NCBI GenBank assembly: GCA_020633655.1
Contig: JACKDF010000014.1
Coordinates: 1 to 64,000 of the forward strand
DNA: 64,000 bases
Source: Deferribacteres bacterium
GTDB taxonomy: Bacteria > Zhuqueibacterota > Zhuqueibacteria > Zhuqueibacterales > Geothermadaptataceae
Reading direction: 5' to 3'
Position numbers and translations under genes: made by a program. Under the pieces are notes generated by a model. That model saw only the letters and a list, made by a program, of their open reading frames with translations, was not told the origin of the DNA and did not search any database. Within the stretch, counting starts at the first letter, position 1, and each line of letters starts with the position of its first letter. Positions 8,232 through 18,507 of this stretch are shown piece after piece.

Positions 8232-9509
8232 TTATTTATAGAGATGTTTAAAGCGTTCGTTTGCTTCTTTTTCCAATTGTTCGCGGTGATTCGGATGCGC
8301 GATGTTGATCATGGCTTTGGCACGTTGACGTAAGCTTTTGCCGTAAAGTCTCGCTACACCATACTCAGTCACGATATAATGAACGTGTGCTCGTGTTGTA
8401 ACAACACCGGCACCCTCCTTGAGAAAAGAAACAATTCGTGAAATGCCTTTGCGTGTTGTGGAGGGAAGCGCAATGATTGGTCGACCACCTTCGGAAAGCG
8501 ATGCACCACGCATGAAATCCATTTGGCCTCCGACACCCGAATATTGGACCGGTCCAATAGAATCAGCACAAACCTGGCCGGTTAAATCAACTTCAAGGGC
8601 ACTATTAATAGCCGTAACCTTTGGATTGCGTCGGATAACTGCGGTATCATTTACGTAGGCCACGTCGAGTAAAAGTACTTCCGGATTATCGTCCACGAAT
8701 TCGTAGAGTTTTTTGGTTCCCATAATAAAACTACCGACGATTTTGCCAGGATGAACTTTCTTTTTAACACCGTTAACTACCCCTTTTTCGACCAAAGGAA
8801 TTAAACCATCGGAAAACATTTCGGTATGGATGCCGAGGTTGCGGTGATTTGTCAGTGCATTAAGCACAGCGTCGGGAATAGCACCAATCCCCATTTGCAG
8901 TGTGGCACCGTCGTCGATGAGCTCGGCACAATGCTTACCAATCGTTATTTCAATTGGCGAAAGGACGTTACCACCTTGTTCGGAAAGAGGAGTGTCCACA
9001 TCAATGCAGTAGTCAATTTTATTTACATGAATAAGACCATCACCATGGGTGCGTGGCATATTCGGATTAATTTGCGCCACAACAAAATCTGCCGTTTGTA
9101 CAGCGGCGGCAGAAACATCGACGGCGATACCGAGGGAACAGTACCCGTGTTTGTCCGGCGGCGAAACCTGTACCAGTGCGACATTTAATGGGAGAATTTT
9201 ACGGCGAAACAGGCTTGGAATTTCACTTAGAAAAACAGGGATGTAGTCCGCGTATCCTTCGCGAACTGCTTTGCGTAAATTAGCCCCCACAAACATGGCA
9301 TGTGTTCGGAAAGTATTTGCATATTCCGGCGTTGCATATTTCGCTTCACCTTCCGTATGTATCTGAACTATTTCCACGTCCTCTAATTCTGGCGCCCTTG
9401 CGATCATACTGTCTATAAGCGCGTGTGGGGCAGCAGCGATGCTGTGTATAAAAACACGATCGCCCGATTTAATCACTTTTACGGCTTCTTCTGCGCTAAC
9501 TTTTCTCAT
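8232..9509 (-). CDS. Acetyl-CoA hydrolase/4-hydroxybutyrate CoA-transferase family protein
   Basis: A 425-residue family I CoA-transferase, similar to 4-hydroxybutyrate or butyryl-CoA:acetate CoA-transferases, cytoplasmic. These enzymes move CoA between carboxylic acids through a glutamyl-CoA thioester. The likely catalytic glutamate is E230 in GIHTEMFSDG. The CoA-binding glycine loop is GVGGQMDFMRG, and LPSTTRKGISRIV and VTEYGVARLYG are further family motifs. Full length. It stands alone with about 580 bases of AT-rich DNA upstream. Substrate (acetate, butyrate or 4-hydroxybutyrate) cannot be fixed from sequence alone. Confidence 0.9.
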   Translation of the reverse strand: MRKVSAEEAVKVIKSGDRVFIHSIAAAPHALIDSMIARAPELEDVEIVQIHTEGEAKYATPEYANTFRTHAMFVGANLRKAVREGYADYIPVFLSEIPSLFRRKILPLNVALVQVSPPDKHGYCSLGIAVDVSAAAVQTADFVVAQINPNMPRTHGDGLIHVNKIDYCIDVDTPLSEQGGNVLSPIEITIGKHCAELIDDGATLQMGIGAIPDAVLNALTNHRNLGIHTEMFSDGLIPLVEKGVVNGVKKKVHPGKIVGSFIMGTKKLYEFVDDNPEVLLLDVAYVNDTAVIRRNPKVTAINSALEVDLTGQVCADSIGPVQYSGVGGQMDFMRGASLSEGGRPIIALPSTTRKGISRIVSFLKEGAGVVTTRAHVHYIVTEYGVARLYGKSLRQRAKAMINIAHPNHREQLEKEANERFKHLYK

Positions 9510-10009
9510 ATCTGCATTCTTTTTCTTTTATGGTTAACTGGTTCACAAAATCATGATCTTTAAATAGATGTTTTTGACGTATTTTTATTTGAGCTTCAGA
9601 CGTTATCTACAGAAAAAAAACTAATAAGAATAAATATCTGTGTATCCTAATCTTTTTACTTTTAAATAACTAAAATTATTGAGTTTGATTTTGTTTTCTT
9701 GCTTTCGTCGATACTCGTATGTAACATGATTTATAGAATTACCAACGAATCAATAATTCTAATAAAAAACCTTGAAAGAAACAAGCTTTTCGGCAAAAAA
9801 ATAATACTAATAAGCAAAATTCGGCAGATTAAAACAGAAGATTGAGTCAAATCTCTTTTCGATAAAATGATTGGCATTTTTTTAGTTGTGAAATGGATTC
9901 TTTTGATTTCATATCTCCATCAGTCTTTTATGAATATACGAACTAAATAATGAGGTATTTGGATGTGAGCAAAAAAAAGGGACATTAGTATAATCTTATA
10001 ACGAAAAAT
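9510..10009. other. AT-rich intergenic region
   Basis: About 500 bases of AT-rich DNA between the CoA-transferase start and the cyclophilin terminator. I see no credible ORF, tRNA or strong repeat. It presumably holds the CoA-transferase promoter, which I cannot place with confidence. Confidence 0.5.
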
Positions 10010-10050
10010 AAAAAGGCGTGAGTTGCAAATAACAATGCTCACGCCTTTTT
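10010..10050 (-). terminator. Rho-independent terminator of the cyclophilin gene
   Basis: A perfect 13-bp stem AAAAAGGCGTGAG (10010-10022) / CTCACGCCTTTTT (10038-10050) with a 15-base loop. The A/T flanks allow termination in both directions. It lies 42 bases after the minus-strand cyclophilin stop. Confidence 0.88.
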
Positions 10051-10091
10051 ATTTATAATTTCGAGTTTTCCGAACCTGTTCAGTCGTTCGA

Positions 10092-10577
10092 TCAGACTTC
10101 TTCTATCGTTACACTGACCATTACATCACCCTGACGAATTGAATCAACGATGACCTGACTGCTGGTGATTTTCCCGAACACCGTGTGCCGGCCGTTTAGA
10201 TGCGGCTGTGGGCTGTGAGTAATAAAAAACTGGCTACCGTTGGTATTCGGACCGGCGTTGGCCATGGAGATGACGCCTGTTTCGTGTACCAATGGATTGC
10301 CCTCAAATTCGTCTTCGAAATTATAACCAGGGCCACCCATTCCTGTGCCCGTTGGATCGCCTCCCTGAATTACAAAGTTGGGAATGACACGGTGAAAAGT
10401 CACACCATCATAAAAACCTTGCCGGGTAAGAAAAACAAAATTGTTAACTGTTCGTGGCGCGTGTTGTGGTGCTAACTCGATAACGATATTCCCTTTGTCC
10501 GTTTCGAGGGTCGCAGTGTATTTTTTAGTTTTATCAATTTCCATTTCGGGGCTTGCATCCCATTGCTTGCTGCTCAT
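10092..10577 (-). CDS. Cyclophilin-type peptidyl-prolyl cis-trans isomerase
   Basis: A 161-residue cyclophilin that catalyses proline cis-trans isomerisation during protein folding. Active-site motifs are clear: FHRVIPNFVIQGGDPTGTG and MANAGPNTNGSQFFIT, then HLNGRHTVFGKI. There is no signal peptide, so it is probably cytoplasmic. GAGG lies five bases before the ATG at 10577. It is monocistronic with its own terminator at 10010-10050. Confidence 0.93.
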   Translation of the reverse strand: MSSKQWDASPEMEIDKTKKYTATLETDKGNIVIELAPQHAPRTVNNFVFLTRQGFYDGVTFHRVIPNFVIQGGDPTGTGMGGPGYNFEDEFEGNPLVHETGVISMANAGPNTNGSQFFITHSPQPHLNGRHTVFGKITSSQVIVDSIRQGDVMVSVTIEEV

Positions 10578-10687
10578 AATAACCTCATTTTTGTGCGTTA
10601 GAATTCTCAGAAAAAGTCGTGCAATATAGTGTCTTCATCTCTGGGATACAAGTTTTGAATTGGAAATATTCGCTAAATCATGCAAAA

Positions 10688-12715
10688 TCAATTAATTTTA
10701 ACACAGCGTTTTGTTGTTTGTCGATGTCCGTTCGAGATTTGAATAAAATAGATACCGCTTTCCAAATAATCTGCAGTCCATTTTAATCGATGCCATCCTT
10801 TATTCAAAGAACCTTGAAAAATAATACTCGTGGTTTGTCCTAAAATATTAAACACCCGAATTTCCGTTCTTCCATCTTCGGGGAGCGAAAATTCAATCGT
10901 CGTTGCTGATGTGAGCGGATTGGGATAGATACTTTGAAAAAGCGATTGTGTCTGCTCAAGAGCAATTTGATTAAAATCTGTGCTCATGGAACACGGTTTT
11001 TCGATAATTATAGTAAAATTTTCAAGCGGATAAATTTCCTTTACGGTTGGAACATGGAGCGTAAAACATTCTAAATACACATTGACGTATGTGGACGGCG
11101 AGTACAAGTCCTGGCCGTTTTGTGAAGCTGTATTATTGCAAATACAGCATTTTTTCCCTTCTTCTCTCAAAAAGACAGGGATTCCCAGATTAATAGCCAT
11201 TCCACCGCCATCATGTGCTTTATTTTTCTCTATGCGTACATTTTCCAACTTTGCATTTGCATGGGAAAGATAAACACCCCCACCAAGACCTTTGGCTTCA
11301 TTTTGTGTGATAATGAGATTGCTGAAGACAACCGAAGTATCATTTGAAACGAATTTGTTTTTAAAGTGGATGCCGCCACCATTCTCAGCAAAACCTTTCG
11401 TTAGCGTCAGATCACGAATTTTCACACCTTCGATATTTTCCAGGTGAATGAGGGCATTATGGTTGTTTCCGTCCAAAATGGTTTTGTCTGAACCAGCTCC
11501 TTGTAATGTGACAAAATCGGGAATAAATAGCGGCCAACCTTCCTTTGCCGGTGCAACAACAATGCGTTTATCCGGCAAATGAATGATCGCCGGAGTAAGG
11601 GGAGCTGCGTAAACTCTCGCCAGAGCCTCATCGATGGTTGCAAATTTTTCAGGATCTTTTGCCTCAGCTGGATTTGCTGCTACATGAAGTTCTCCCTCAA
11701 TTTGAGCTATTTTGCCATATTTTACATAAAATTGTATTTTGGAGAGAATTGAGGCATAATAACTCGTCGGTTTTAAAACAGTAAATGAATTGAGATAGAT
11801 GGATAAAGGAACGTCGGTGAAGATATCTTTAAAGATTCGTGCTGAATTAAAGTATAGGTCACTTCTATCCTGGGAATCGAAAATCATTGTTGATTCACTG
11901 CAATATATCCCACCTGCACAATCAGTTGCAAAATTATCAGTTATCGTGTTATTCGCCAACCGAAGAGTGCCTTGACGAAGTGCGATTCCGCCACCGCGCG
12001 TTGCAGAGTTTTTTGAAAAGCGCGTATTTTTAACAACGGAAGTAGCATTTCCGGAGACATAAATTCCTCCACCCTCACCACATGCGCAATTGCTGTCGAT
12101 TTGTGAATCGATCAGTTGAAACTGGGCACCATCGAAGCAGGCGATCGCTCCGCCGCCTGCAGTGCTCGTGTTTTCATAAAAATTGCAGTTCTCAATTAGT
12201 GGATTCGATTTTCCAGTGATTGCAATTGCACCACCCTTGTTGAGAGATTGGTTTTCCCGAAGCGTTGTATTTTGAATTAGAGGTGAGGCATTTATACATA
12301 AAATTGCTCCTCCATTTTCTGAAGAACTATTCTTGTATAAATTAAGATTCGTGAGGAGTGGACTGGCATTTTCACAAACTATGGCGCCTCCTGATGTATT
12401 CTCAATCGAGAAATGGCTCAATTCACAACCGTCTGCTCCTGCACCAGAAAAAATGATAAGTCGATTTGTTATACCAGACCTTGTAATAATACTTGTAGCG
12501 TTTTTTTCATTCGTTGAACCGCGAATAATCAATCGTTTTTCGATACGCAACGATTCCTGAAAATTTCCTGGGGATACGATAACAGTATCACCAACGCTGG
12601 CTGTATCGATCGCCGTTTGAATGGATCGAACATCGGTCGGGACGTAGTGAATTTTTGCATTTACCTGGGTTGCATGACACAGAAAAAGGAGAGAAATAGT
12701 AATAAGCGCACGCAT
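10688..12715 (-). CDS. Secreted right-handed beta-helix protein with C-terminal sorting domain
   Basis: A 675-residue exported protein. After the signal peptide (ending TQVNA) come two parallel beta-helix regions. The first, about residues 25-280, has repeated GGAI/GGGI coils (e.g. NGGAILCINASP, KGGAIAITG, TRGGGIALRQG). The second, about 345-540, includes a pectin-lyase-like GAGSDKTILDGN. The last 80 residues are a FlgD-like/type IX sorting domain (SIYPNPLTSATTIEFSLPE, VFNILGQ, LESGIYFIQI). It is probably surface-exposed or released, perhaps binding or cleaving polysaccharide; no catalytic residues can be assigned. It is divergent from the FAD dehydrogenase. Confidence 0.85.
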   Translation of the reverse strand: MRALITISLLFLCHATQVNAKIHYVPTDVRSIQTAIDTASVGDTVIVSPGNFQESLRIEKRLIIRGSTNEKNATSIITRSGITNRLIIFSGAGADGCELSHFSIENTSGGAIVCENASPLLTNLNLYKNSSSENGGAILCINASPLIQNTTLRENQSLNKGGAIAITGKSNPLIENCNFYENTSTAGGGAIACFDGAQFQLIDSQIDSNCACGEGGGIYVSGNATSVVKNTRFSKNSATRGGGIALRQGTLRLANNTITDNFATDCAGGIYCSESTMIFDSQDRSDLYFNSARIFKDIFTDVPLSIYLNSFTVLKPTSYYASILSKIQFYVKYGKIAQIEGELHVAANPAEAKDPEKFATIDEALARVYAAPLTPAIIHLPDKRIVVAPAKEGWPLFIPDFVTLQGAGSDKTILDGNNHNALIHLENIEGVKIRDLTLTKGFAENGGGIHFKNKFVSNDTSVVFSNLIITQNEAKGLGGGVYLSHANAKLENVRIEKNKAHDGGGMAINLGIPVFLREEGKKCCICNNTASQNGQDLYSPSTYVNVYLECFTLHVPTVKEIYPLENFTIIIEKPCSMSTDFNQIALEQTQSLFQSIYPNPLTSATTIEFSLPEDGRTEIRVFNILGQTTSIIFQGSLNKGWHRLKWTADYLESGIYFIQISNGHRQTTKRCVKIN

Positions 12716-13094
12716 AAGTTCATCCTGAATAAACGTACATAAGGATCCTTCTGCGGAAGAAATTTGCGGGATGTTTTGCAGGGGATAAATCAGTGATGAA
12801 AGAAGGTGGTCGCATAAAGAGTTACAATATTAGTAGCATTAATTCAAGAGATTTCTCATAAATATTTTTAATTTTCAAAAAGAACGACTTATGAATTATC
12901 GGCATTTATCAATACCCGGATTGCGAAGGGGAAATCCACTAATCATGGCGAACCCAAGGCGATACATGAATACCAGGAGTAAAAAAGGCTCGTAAGTATT
13001 AACGATAAAATTAATCGCATCTCACTATTCTTTTTTGTATTATCCCACGTTTGTTTCAAGAAAAAAAGAACCTAATCTATGCAATCAGGGAAAA
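12716..13094. other. Divergent intergenic region
   Basis: About 380 bases between the divergently transcribed beta-helix and FAD-dehydrogenase genes, so it should contain both promoters. It is AT-rich; I see no convincing operator, RNA gene or repeat. Confidence 0.5.
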
Positions 13095-14651
13095 ATGATT
13101 AAAGAAATCGAGCTAAAATGTACACCGGCACAAGCGCAAAATGATCAGGTAATTCAACAAATGGCGGCGGCCACATGTCGGATTGCTGTTGAAGATATAA
13201 ATCAAGTGCAAACACTGCGGCGTTCAATTGATGCGCGGAGCAAGGAACCAAAGGTACTTTTAAGATTAAAGGTCTTTATCGGTGAGAATCCTGCACCGCA
13301 AAGCTCATTCTTGTCAGAGCTTGGACCGGTTACGCATGAAAAATCAGTCATCGTTGTTGGTGCAGGACCGGCGGGTTATTTTGCAGCCCTGGAACTCATT
13401 AAAGCCGGTATCAAACCTGTAGTTTTTGACCGGGGAAAAGATGTTCAAACGCGGAGGCGTGATTTACGATTAATTCAACAGTTTAGTCTCATCAATCCGG
13501 ATTCGAATTATTGCTTTGGCGAAGGTGGCGCGGGGACATATTCCGATGGGAAACTCTATACAGGCTCAAAAAAACGCGGCCCGGTAAAAGATATTTTGCA
13601 AATTTTAGTTGAACACGGCGCACATCCAGATATCCTTTTTGATGCCTATCCGCATATCGGTTCCAACCGGCTTCCTCAAATTATCACAGCAATTCGTGAG
13701 ACAATTGAAAAATGGGGTGGCGAAGTTCATTTTGAATCAAAGATAACGGATTTAATCCTGGAACAAAACTCCGTGCGAGGGGTAATCGTCAACAAGGAAA
13801 CGGAGCATACAGCTTCGGCAGTCATTTTGGCCACGGGGCATTCTGCTCGGGATATTTTTTATCTCTTACAGGATAAAGGTATCCGCATTGAGGCAAAGCC
13901 CTTTGCTATGGGCATACGTATCGAACATCCCCAGGAGCTTATCGATCAATTGCAATACCATCAAAAGCCGCGCGATCCATATTTACCGGCAGCTAGCTAT
14001 AAAATGGTAACACAAGTTGCGAACCGTGGCGTTTTCTCTTTTTGCATGTGCCCTGGAGGACTGATCGTCCCGGCTGCAACAGCACCGGGGGAAATCGTTG
14101 TCAATGGTATGTCCATGGCGAAACGGGATTCGAAATTTGCCAATTCGGGTATGGTTGTCGCAGTCGAGCCAGAGGATGCCCGGGAATTCCAGCAGCATGG
14201 TGAATTGCGTTGTTTACGTTATCAGGAGCACCTTGAGAAGGCAATTTTCAGTCGGGGGGACGGCTCGCAAAAAGCGCCTGCACAACGTATGTCGGATTTT
14301 GTTGCGAGTAAACTTTCTACCGATCTTGCCCCCGCATCCTACATTCCGGGCATTTATAGTGCACCCTTGCACGAAATGCTTCCTGCACCAATCGCCCAGC
14401 GTCTGCAAAGTGCATTTGAGGAGTTTGGTAAAAAATATCGTGGATATTTCACCTCAGAAGCAAATGTCGTCGGTGTGGAATCACGCACGAGCTCTCCGGT
14501 ACGTATTCCCCGTGACCGGGATTCGTACCAACACGTCGATATCGCAAACCTGTACCCTGCAGGTGAAGGCGCGGGCTATGCCGGTGGGATCGTCTCGGCA
14601 GCACTGGATGGTCAAGCAGTTGCCCGGGCTGTCGCAATGAACGCATTTTAA
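13095..14651 (+). CDS. FAD-dependent dehydrogenase (COG2509-like)
   Basis: A 518-residue flavoprotein of the uncharacterised NAD(P)/FAD-dependent oxidoreductase group (COG2509). A basic alpha/beta N-terminal region of about 90 residues precedes the Rossmann loop VVGAGPAGYFAALELIKAG. Family signatures GEGGAGTYSDGKLYTG and VILATGHSARDIFYLL follow, and the C-terminal FAD contact is PAGEGAGYAGGIVSAALDG. The ATG at 13095 is preferred to 13035 because homologues begin with this basic segment and AGGG precedes it. It is followed after 3 bases by an MFS gene, so the two are probably co-transcribed. Substrate unknown. Confidence 0.87.
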   Translation: MIKEIELKCTPAQAQNDQVIQQMAAATCRIAVEDINQVQTLRRSIDARSKEPKVLLRLKVFIGENPAPQSSFLSELGPVTHEKSVIVVGAGPAGYFAALELIKAGIKPVVFDRGKDVQTRRRDLRLIQQFSLINPDSNYCFGEGGAGTYSDGKLYTGSKKRGPVKDILQILVEHGAHPDILFDAYPHIGSNRLPQIITAIRETIEKWGGEVHFESKITDLILEQNSVRGVIVNKETEHTASAVILATGHSARDIFYLLQDKGIRIEAKPFAMGIRIEHPQELIDQLQYHQKPRDPYLPAASYKMVTQVANRGVFSFCMCPGGLIVPAATAPGEIVVNGMSMAKRDSKFANSGMVVAVEPEDAREFQQHGELRCLRYQEHLEKAIFSRGDGSQKAPAQRMSDFVASKLSTDLAPASYIPGIYSAPLHEMLPAPIAQRLQSAFEEFGKKYRGYFTSEANVVGVESRTSSPVRIPRDRDSYQHVDIANLYPAGEGAGYAGGIVSAALDGQAVARAVAMNAF

Positions 14652-14654
14652 GTT

Positions 14655-15848
14655 ATGAAAAAATCACTTTTTACACTCCAATTTATTTTACTCTGCCTCA
14701 GCGGTTCCCTTTTCTTTTCAAGTTTCAACATGCTCATACCCGAATTGCCTGGGTATTTAGCCAGCATGGGCGGAGAAAAGTATATTGGCTATCTCATTGC
14801 ATTGTTTACCGTTACCGCTGGGATCTCACGCCCATTCAGTGGTAAGCTTGCAGACACGATTGGTCGGGTTCCGGTAATGCTGGTTGGTGCATTTGTATGT
14901 GTGATCTGTGGTTTTCTTTACCCCCTTGTTAATTCTGTACTGGCTTTATTGGCGCTTCGCCTTCTGCACGGCTTTTCCACTGGATTTAAGCCAACAGGAA
15001 CTGCGGCTTATGTCGCGGATATCGTACCTCATGATCGCCGTGGGGAAGCTATGGGAGTGTTAGGGTTTTTTAGCAGTATTGGTATTGCACTCGGACCATT
15101 GTTAGGGAGTTTGATCACCCAGCATTGGGGTATGCAAGCGATGTTTTACACCTCATCGGGGTTTGCTTTTCTAAGCGTTTTTATCTTGTTTCACATGAAG
15201 GAGACTTTACCTGGGAAACACCGTTTTCGCCCCGGTTTGTTGCGAATTAACCGTTATGATATTTACACCCATCACGTTTTGCCTGCTGCGATCGTTATGT
15301 TATTCAGTGTGTATGGATTCGGTGTTATTTTAACTATTACACCTGATTTAAGTGAACATCTCCATGTGAGTAATAAAGGTCTGTTTTTTAGTTATTTCAC
15401 TTTGTCTTCCCTGTTTGTTCGAGTTTTTATGGGTAAGATGTCGGACCGGCTTGGACGGGAGCCAGTGATTTTGTTCAATATTGTGGCAACTATGCTATCC
15501 TTTATTTTTATTGCATTTGCCGACACTGAATTTAAATTTATTGCTGGTGCCCTTTTGCTCGGCGCCAGTGTCGGTGGCCTGACACCAGCCATTTTCGCCT
15601 GGGCAATTGATTTGAGTGATAAAAATATGTTGGGCCGTTCCATGGCAACACTCTATATCGCTTTGGAAATCGGTATTGGCGTTGGGGCATGGCTGACAGG
15701 GTACATTTATGCTGGGCAAATCGGAAATGTAAAATATGTTTTTGAACTCGCGGCTATTGTGACGATGGGAGCATTTATCTATTTACTTTATTATATGATA
15801 ACCGGAAAACGGGTGGCGGTGAATGAGTTCGCAAAAAGAGAAATTTGA
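14655..15848 (+). CDS. MFS transporter
   Basis: A 397-residue major facilitator superfamily transporter with 12 predicted membrane segments. The motif-A equivalent is GKLADTIGRVPVMLVGA after TM2, with a second copy GKMSDRLGREPVIL between TM8 and TM9. A positively charged central loop (KHRFRPGLL) separates the halves. It starts three bases after the FAD dehydrogenase stop and its 3' end overlaps the next membrane gene by 26 bases, so the three genes probably form one operon. The substrate, perhaps a drug or small metabolite, is not inferable. Confidence 0.9.
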   Translation: MKKSLFTLQFILLCLSGSLFFSSFNMLIPELPGYLASMGGEKYIGYLIALFTVTAGISRPFSGKLADTIGRVPVMLVGAFVCVICGFLYPLVNSVLALLALRLLHGFSTGFKPTGTAAYVADIVPHDRRGEAMGVLGFFSSIGIALGPLLGSLITQHWGMQAMFYTSSGFAFLSVFILFHMKETLPGKHRFRPGLLRINRYDIYTHHVLPAAIVMLFSVYGFGVILTITPDLSEHLHVSNKGLFFSYFTLSSLFVRVFMGKMSDRLGREPVILFNIVATMLSFIFIAFADTEFKFIAGALLLGASVGGLTPAIFAWAIDLSDKNMLGRSMATLYIALEIGIGVGAWLTGYIYAGQIGNVKYVFELAAIVTMGAFIYLLYYMITGKRVAVNEFAKREI

Positions 15849-17187
15849 GTTGAACTGGGTGAGACAATTGCATACCCGGAGTTGGGAGATGGAGTTGCTC
15901 ATTGTCGGATTTGCACTTTTGGTCTTGTTGCGTGTACCGGATTCTCTTGTGCATTTTTTATCACCCATTGAGGCGACAGTGAGTAATCCATTTTTCCGGG
16001 CGCTAATTCCCCTGGGATTTAGTTTGATTATTGCGACATACATCATGTCCTTCAACCTGGGACTCCATATTATTCTGCGCGGCTATTGGATTGGTATCGT
16101 CGGATTGAATTCTGTATTCCCCGAGGGGGTTAATCTGGAGAAACTGAATTTTCATCCTCGCTTTAAAAACTATTTGCAGAAAAAATTACAAAATCTCGAA
16201 CATTCCGCGGTTCACATAGACCGAATTTGTAGTGCGGTATTTGCTTTTACTTTTTTGCTTATATTTATTTTTATCTCCATAACCTTTTACTTTCTCTCCC
16301 TCGCCCTTGTCGTTTCGCCAATAGCTTTGCTTCCGGAAAGTGCCCGTCACACTGTTGGAGCGTCGTATACTATTTTCTGGGTTTTGCTTTATTTTTTCTT
16401 CGGTATTCTGGTGGCCATTGATTTTCTTTCATTAGGCATTTTGAAAAAGATTAAATGGAATTGGTTTGCCCGGCCTTATTATTATATTTCTGCTTATTTT
16501 CGCTTTGTAACCGGCTTCGCTTTTTACCAGTCGATTTATTACACGTTGATCAGCAACGTGCCGCGAAAAGTCATTGCGACAATACTCACGCTTTACCTTT
16601 TTATTAGTCTTGGCTATTTTATAACTCGTTATGATGAAAGAATTTATTTCCCCCTTGCCACACAAGCAGCACAGTTTAAAATATCAAAAAAACACTACAC
16701 CGAAACACTCGATCCTGAACGGTATATCAAGGGTTCTGTGATTTCGAAAAAAGTCATTACCGAGGATTATTTTGAGCTTTTCATTCCCTATCAAATTGCA
16801 GAAAACGATAGTTTGCTGAAATATTGCAGTGGACTACTTCCATTAAAATCCCGCGGCCTTGCATTTAAGGGAACAGTCGTATTTAATGCAGATTCAACCC
16901 AATTGAATAAAATGAATGAGGCTGAATTGGATGAAAATATGACTGCAATACTTGCATGTGTTCGTGATCTTTACGAAGTCCGGATTGATGAGAGTGTTTT
17001 ACAGGACGTGGAATTTTTATTCTACATTCATCCCCATGGCGAAGAGCCGGGTTTTTTAACTGTCATCCAAACCGATTCCCTCAAAACAGGGTTGCACCGT
17101 TTGATCATTGGTAAAAAATATAGCTATAAATCCGAACAAGCCCGGCGAGATGATACGGAGTATATTCCATTCTGGATTGTGAGGTAG
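15823..17187 (+). CDS. Multi-pass membrane protein of unknown function
   Basis: A 454-residue protein I do not recognise. It has about five hydrophobic segments, near residues 25-45, 60-85, 142-172, 190-215 and 258-278. A soluble C-terminal domain of roughly 175 residues follows (starting RYDERIYFPLATQAAQ), probably on the periplasmic side. It begins within the end of the MFS gene (26-base overlap), which points to translational coupling and a shared process with the MFS transporter and FAD dehydrogenase. No catalytic motif is visible. Confidence 0.75.
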   Translation: MSSQKEKFELNWVRQLHTRSWEMELLIVGFALLVLLRVPDSLVHFLSPIEATVSNPFFRALIPLGFSLIIATYIMSFNLGLHIILRGYWIGIVGLNSVFPEGVNLEKLNFHPRFKNYLQKKLQNLEHSAVHIDRICSAVFAFTFLLIFIFISITFYFLSLALVVSPIALLPESARHTVGASYTIFWVLLYFFFGILVAIDFLSLGILKKIKWNWFARPYYYISAYFRFVTGFAFYQSIYYTLISNVPRKVIATILTLYLFISLGYFITRYDERIYFPLATQAAQFKISKKHYTETLDPERYIKGSVISKKVITEDYFELFIPYQIAENDSLLKYCSGLLPLKSRGLAFKGTVVFNADSTQLNKMNEAELDENMTAILACVRDLYEVRIDESVLQDVEFLFYIHPHGEEPGFLTVIQTDSLKTGLHRLIIGKKYSYKSEQARRDDTEYIPFWIVR

Positions 17188-17230
17188 TGTTGGGAGAATC
17201 AGTCGTAATTCATCATCGCAAAGGGAGCAC

Positions 17231-18472
17231 ATGAAAAAAACGAAACTTTCGATAAAATCTGCCCGCAATATCATACTCAATTCGCAACTTCTCGATGGCC
17301 AGAGTCGGTTGTCGCCTGGCAAAAAAGGTGTAATGGAGGTGATTGACCAACTGGGCTACATTCAGATCGACACAATAGCCGTGATAAATCGTGCACATCA
17401 CCATAGTCTATGGGTGCGGCGACCGGATTATGAAGAAAAAATGCTGCATGATCTTCAAGCGAAAGATCGTAAAGTATTCGAATACTGGGGCCATGCAATG
17501 GCGTATTTGCCAATGAAAGATTACCGGTATTATCTGCCGAAAATGAAGAATTTTGCCAATCCCTCCGGGAAATGGACAAAAGACAGATTGGATAAATGCC
17601 GCCCTTTGCTTCCCGGGATTTTAAAACGCATTCAACATGAAGGCCCGCTGAGTGCCAAAGATTTTGAGTCGCCGGAGGACCGGAAAGGGGGCACCTGGTG
17701 GGATTGGAAGCCTGCGAAAATGGCTCTCGAACTGCTGTTCTGGCAAGGTGATTTAATGGTTACGGAGCGGCGTAAGTTCCAAAAGTATTATGACCTGCGG
17801 GAGCGTGTTTTACCGTCTGATCTGGATACGAGAATGCCCGATGATAACGAAATCAGTCATTTCCTCGTGCGACGTTCCCTCGATGCGTTGGGCATTGCCA
17901 GCAATCGGGAAATCCTGAAGTTCCTGCAACCCGGTGCCAGTCGGGATAGTGATCTGCAAATGGCTGGGAGAGACAATCTTCAAAATGCCCTGGAGGAATT
18001 AAGAGAAACGAAGGAAGTGGTTTCTGTTGAATTGGAAGCAGATCCCGGCAAAGTATATTTTATCCGGCAGGCAACGCTTGAGCAAAGTGAATCCGAAAAG
18101 TCACATGAATCCCACATTCATATCCTTTCCCCGTTCGATAATCTCATTATTCAACGCGAGCGAATGAAACAGTTGTTCGATTTCGAGTACACGCTGGAAT
18201 GTTATGTACCCGCCGCGAAACGCACTTATGGTTATTTTGTGTTGCCTGTTCTCTGGGGAGATAATTTCGTTGCCCGTATCGATGCAAAAGCGGAAAGGAA
18301 GACAAAAACCTTGCGAATTCTCAAGCTTATATTTGAGCCGGAATTTAAGGAATTTGAAGCATTCTTACCGGTTTTTATGGAGAAGATACGAGCTTTTGCC
18401 CGCTTCAACGGGTGCGAATCAATTGTTGTCGATGCTGTCGAACCGAAGATTGCCCTGCCTGATTTTTCATAG
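17231..18472 (+). CDS. ycaQ: YcaQ-like winged-helix protein (interstrand-crosslink DNA glycosylase family)
   Basis: A 413-residue protein of the HTH_42/YcaQ family (PF06224). Characterised members are DNA glycosylases acting on interstrand crosslinks or alkylated bases. The N-terminal signature LGYIQIDTIAVINRAHHHSLWVR is distinctive and includes the QIDT stretch holding the catalytic region. WGHAMAYLP and the late SPFDNLIIQRERM and YVPAAKRTYGYFVLPVLWGD motifs also match the family. AAAGGGAG lies just before the ATG. It follows the membrane-protein gene by 43 bases and may be read through from it. Confidence 0.88.
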   Translation: MKKTKLSIKSARNIILNSQLLDGQSRLSPGKKGVMEVIDQLGYIQIDTIAVINRAHHHSLWVRRPDYEEKMLHDLQAKDRKVFEYWGHAMAYLPMKDYRYYLPKMKNFANPSGKWTKDRLDKCRPLLPGILKRIQHEGPLSAKDFESPEDRKGGTWWDWKPAKMALELLFWQGDLMVTERRKFQKYYDLRERVLPSDLDTRMPDDNEISHFLVRRSLDALGIASNREILKFLQPGASRDSDLQMAGRDNLQNALEELRETKEVVSVELEADPGKVYFIRQATLEQSESEKSHESHIHILSPFDNLIIQRERMKQLFDFEYTLECYVPAAKRTYGYFVLPVLWGDNFVARIDAKAERKTKTLRILKLIFEPEFKEFEAFLPVFMEKIRAFARFNGCESIVVDAVEPKIALPDFS

Positions 18473-18507
18473 TGTGATGCGACACTGATCTGTATTAGAT
18501 TTGCTGG

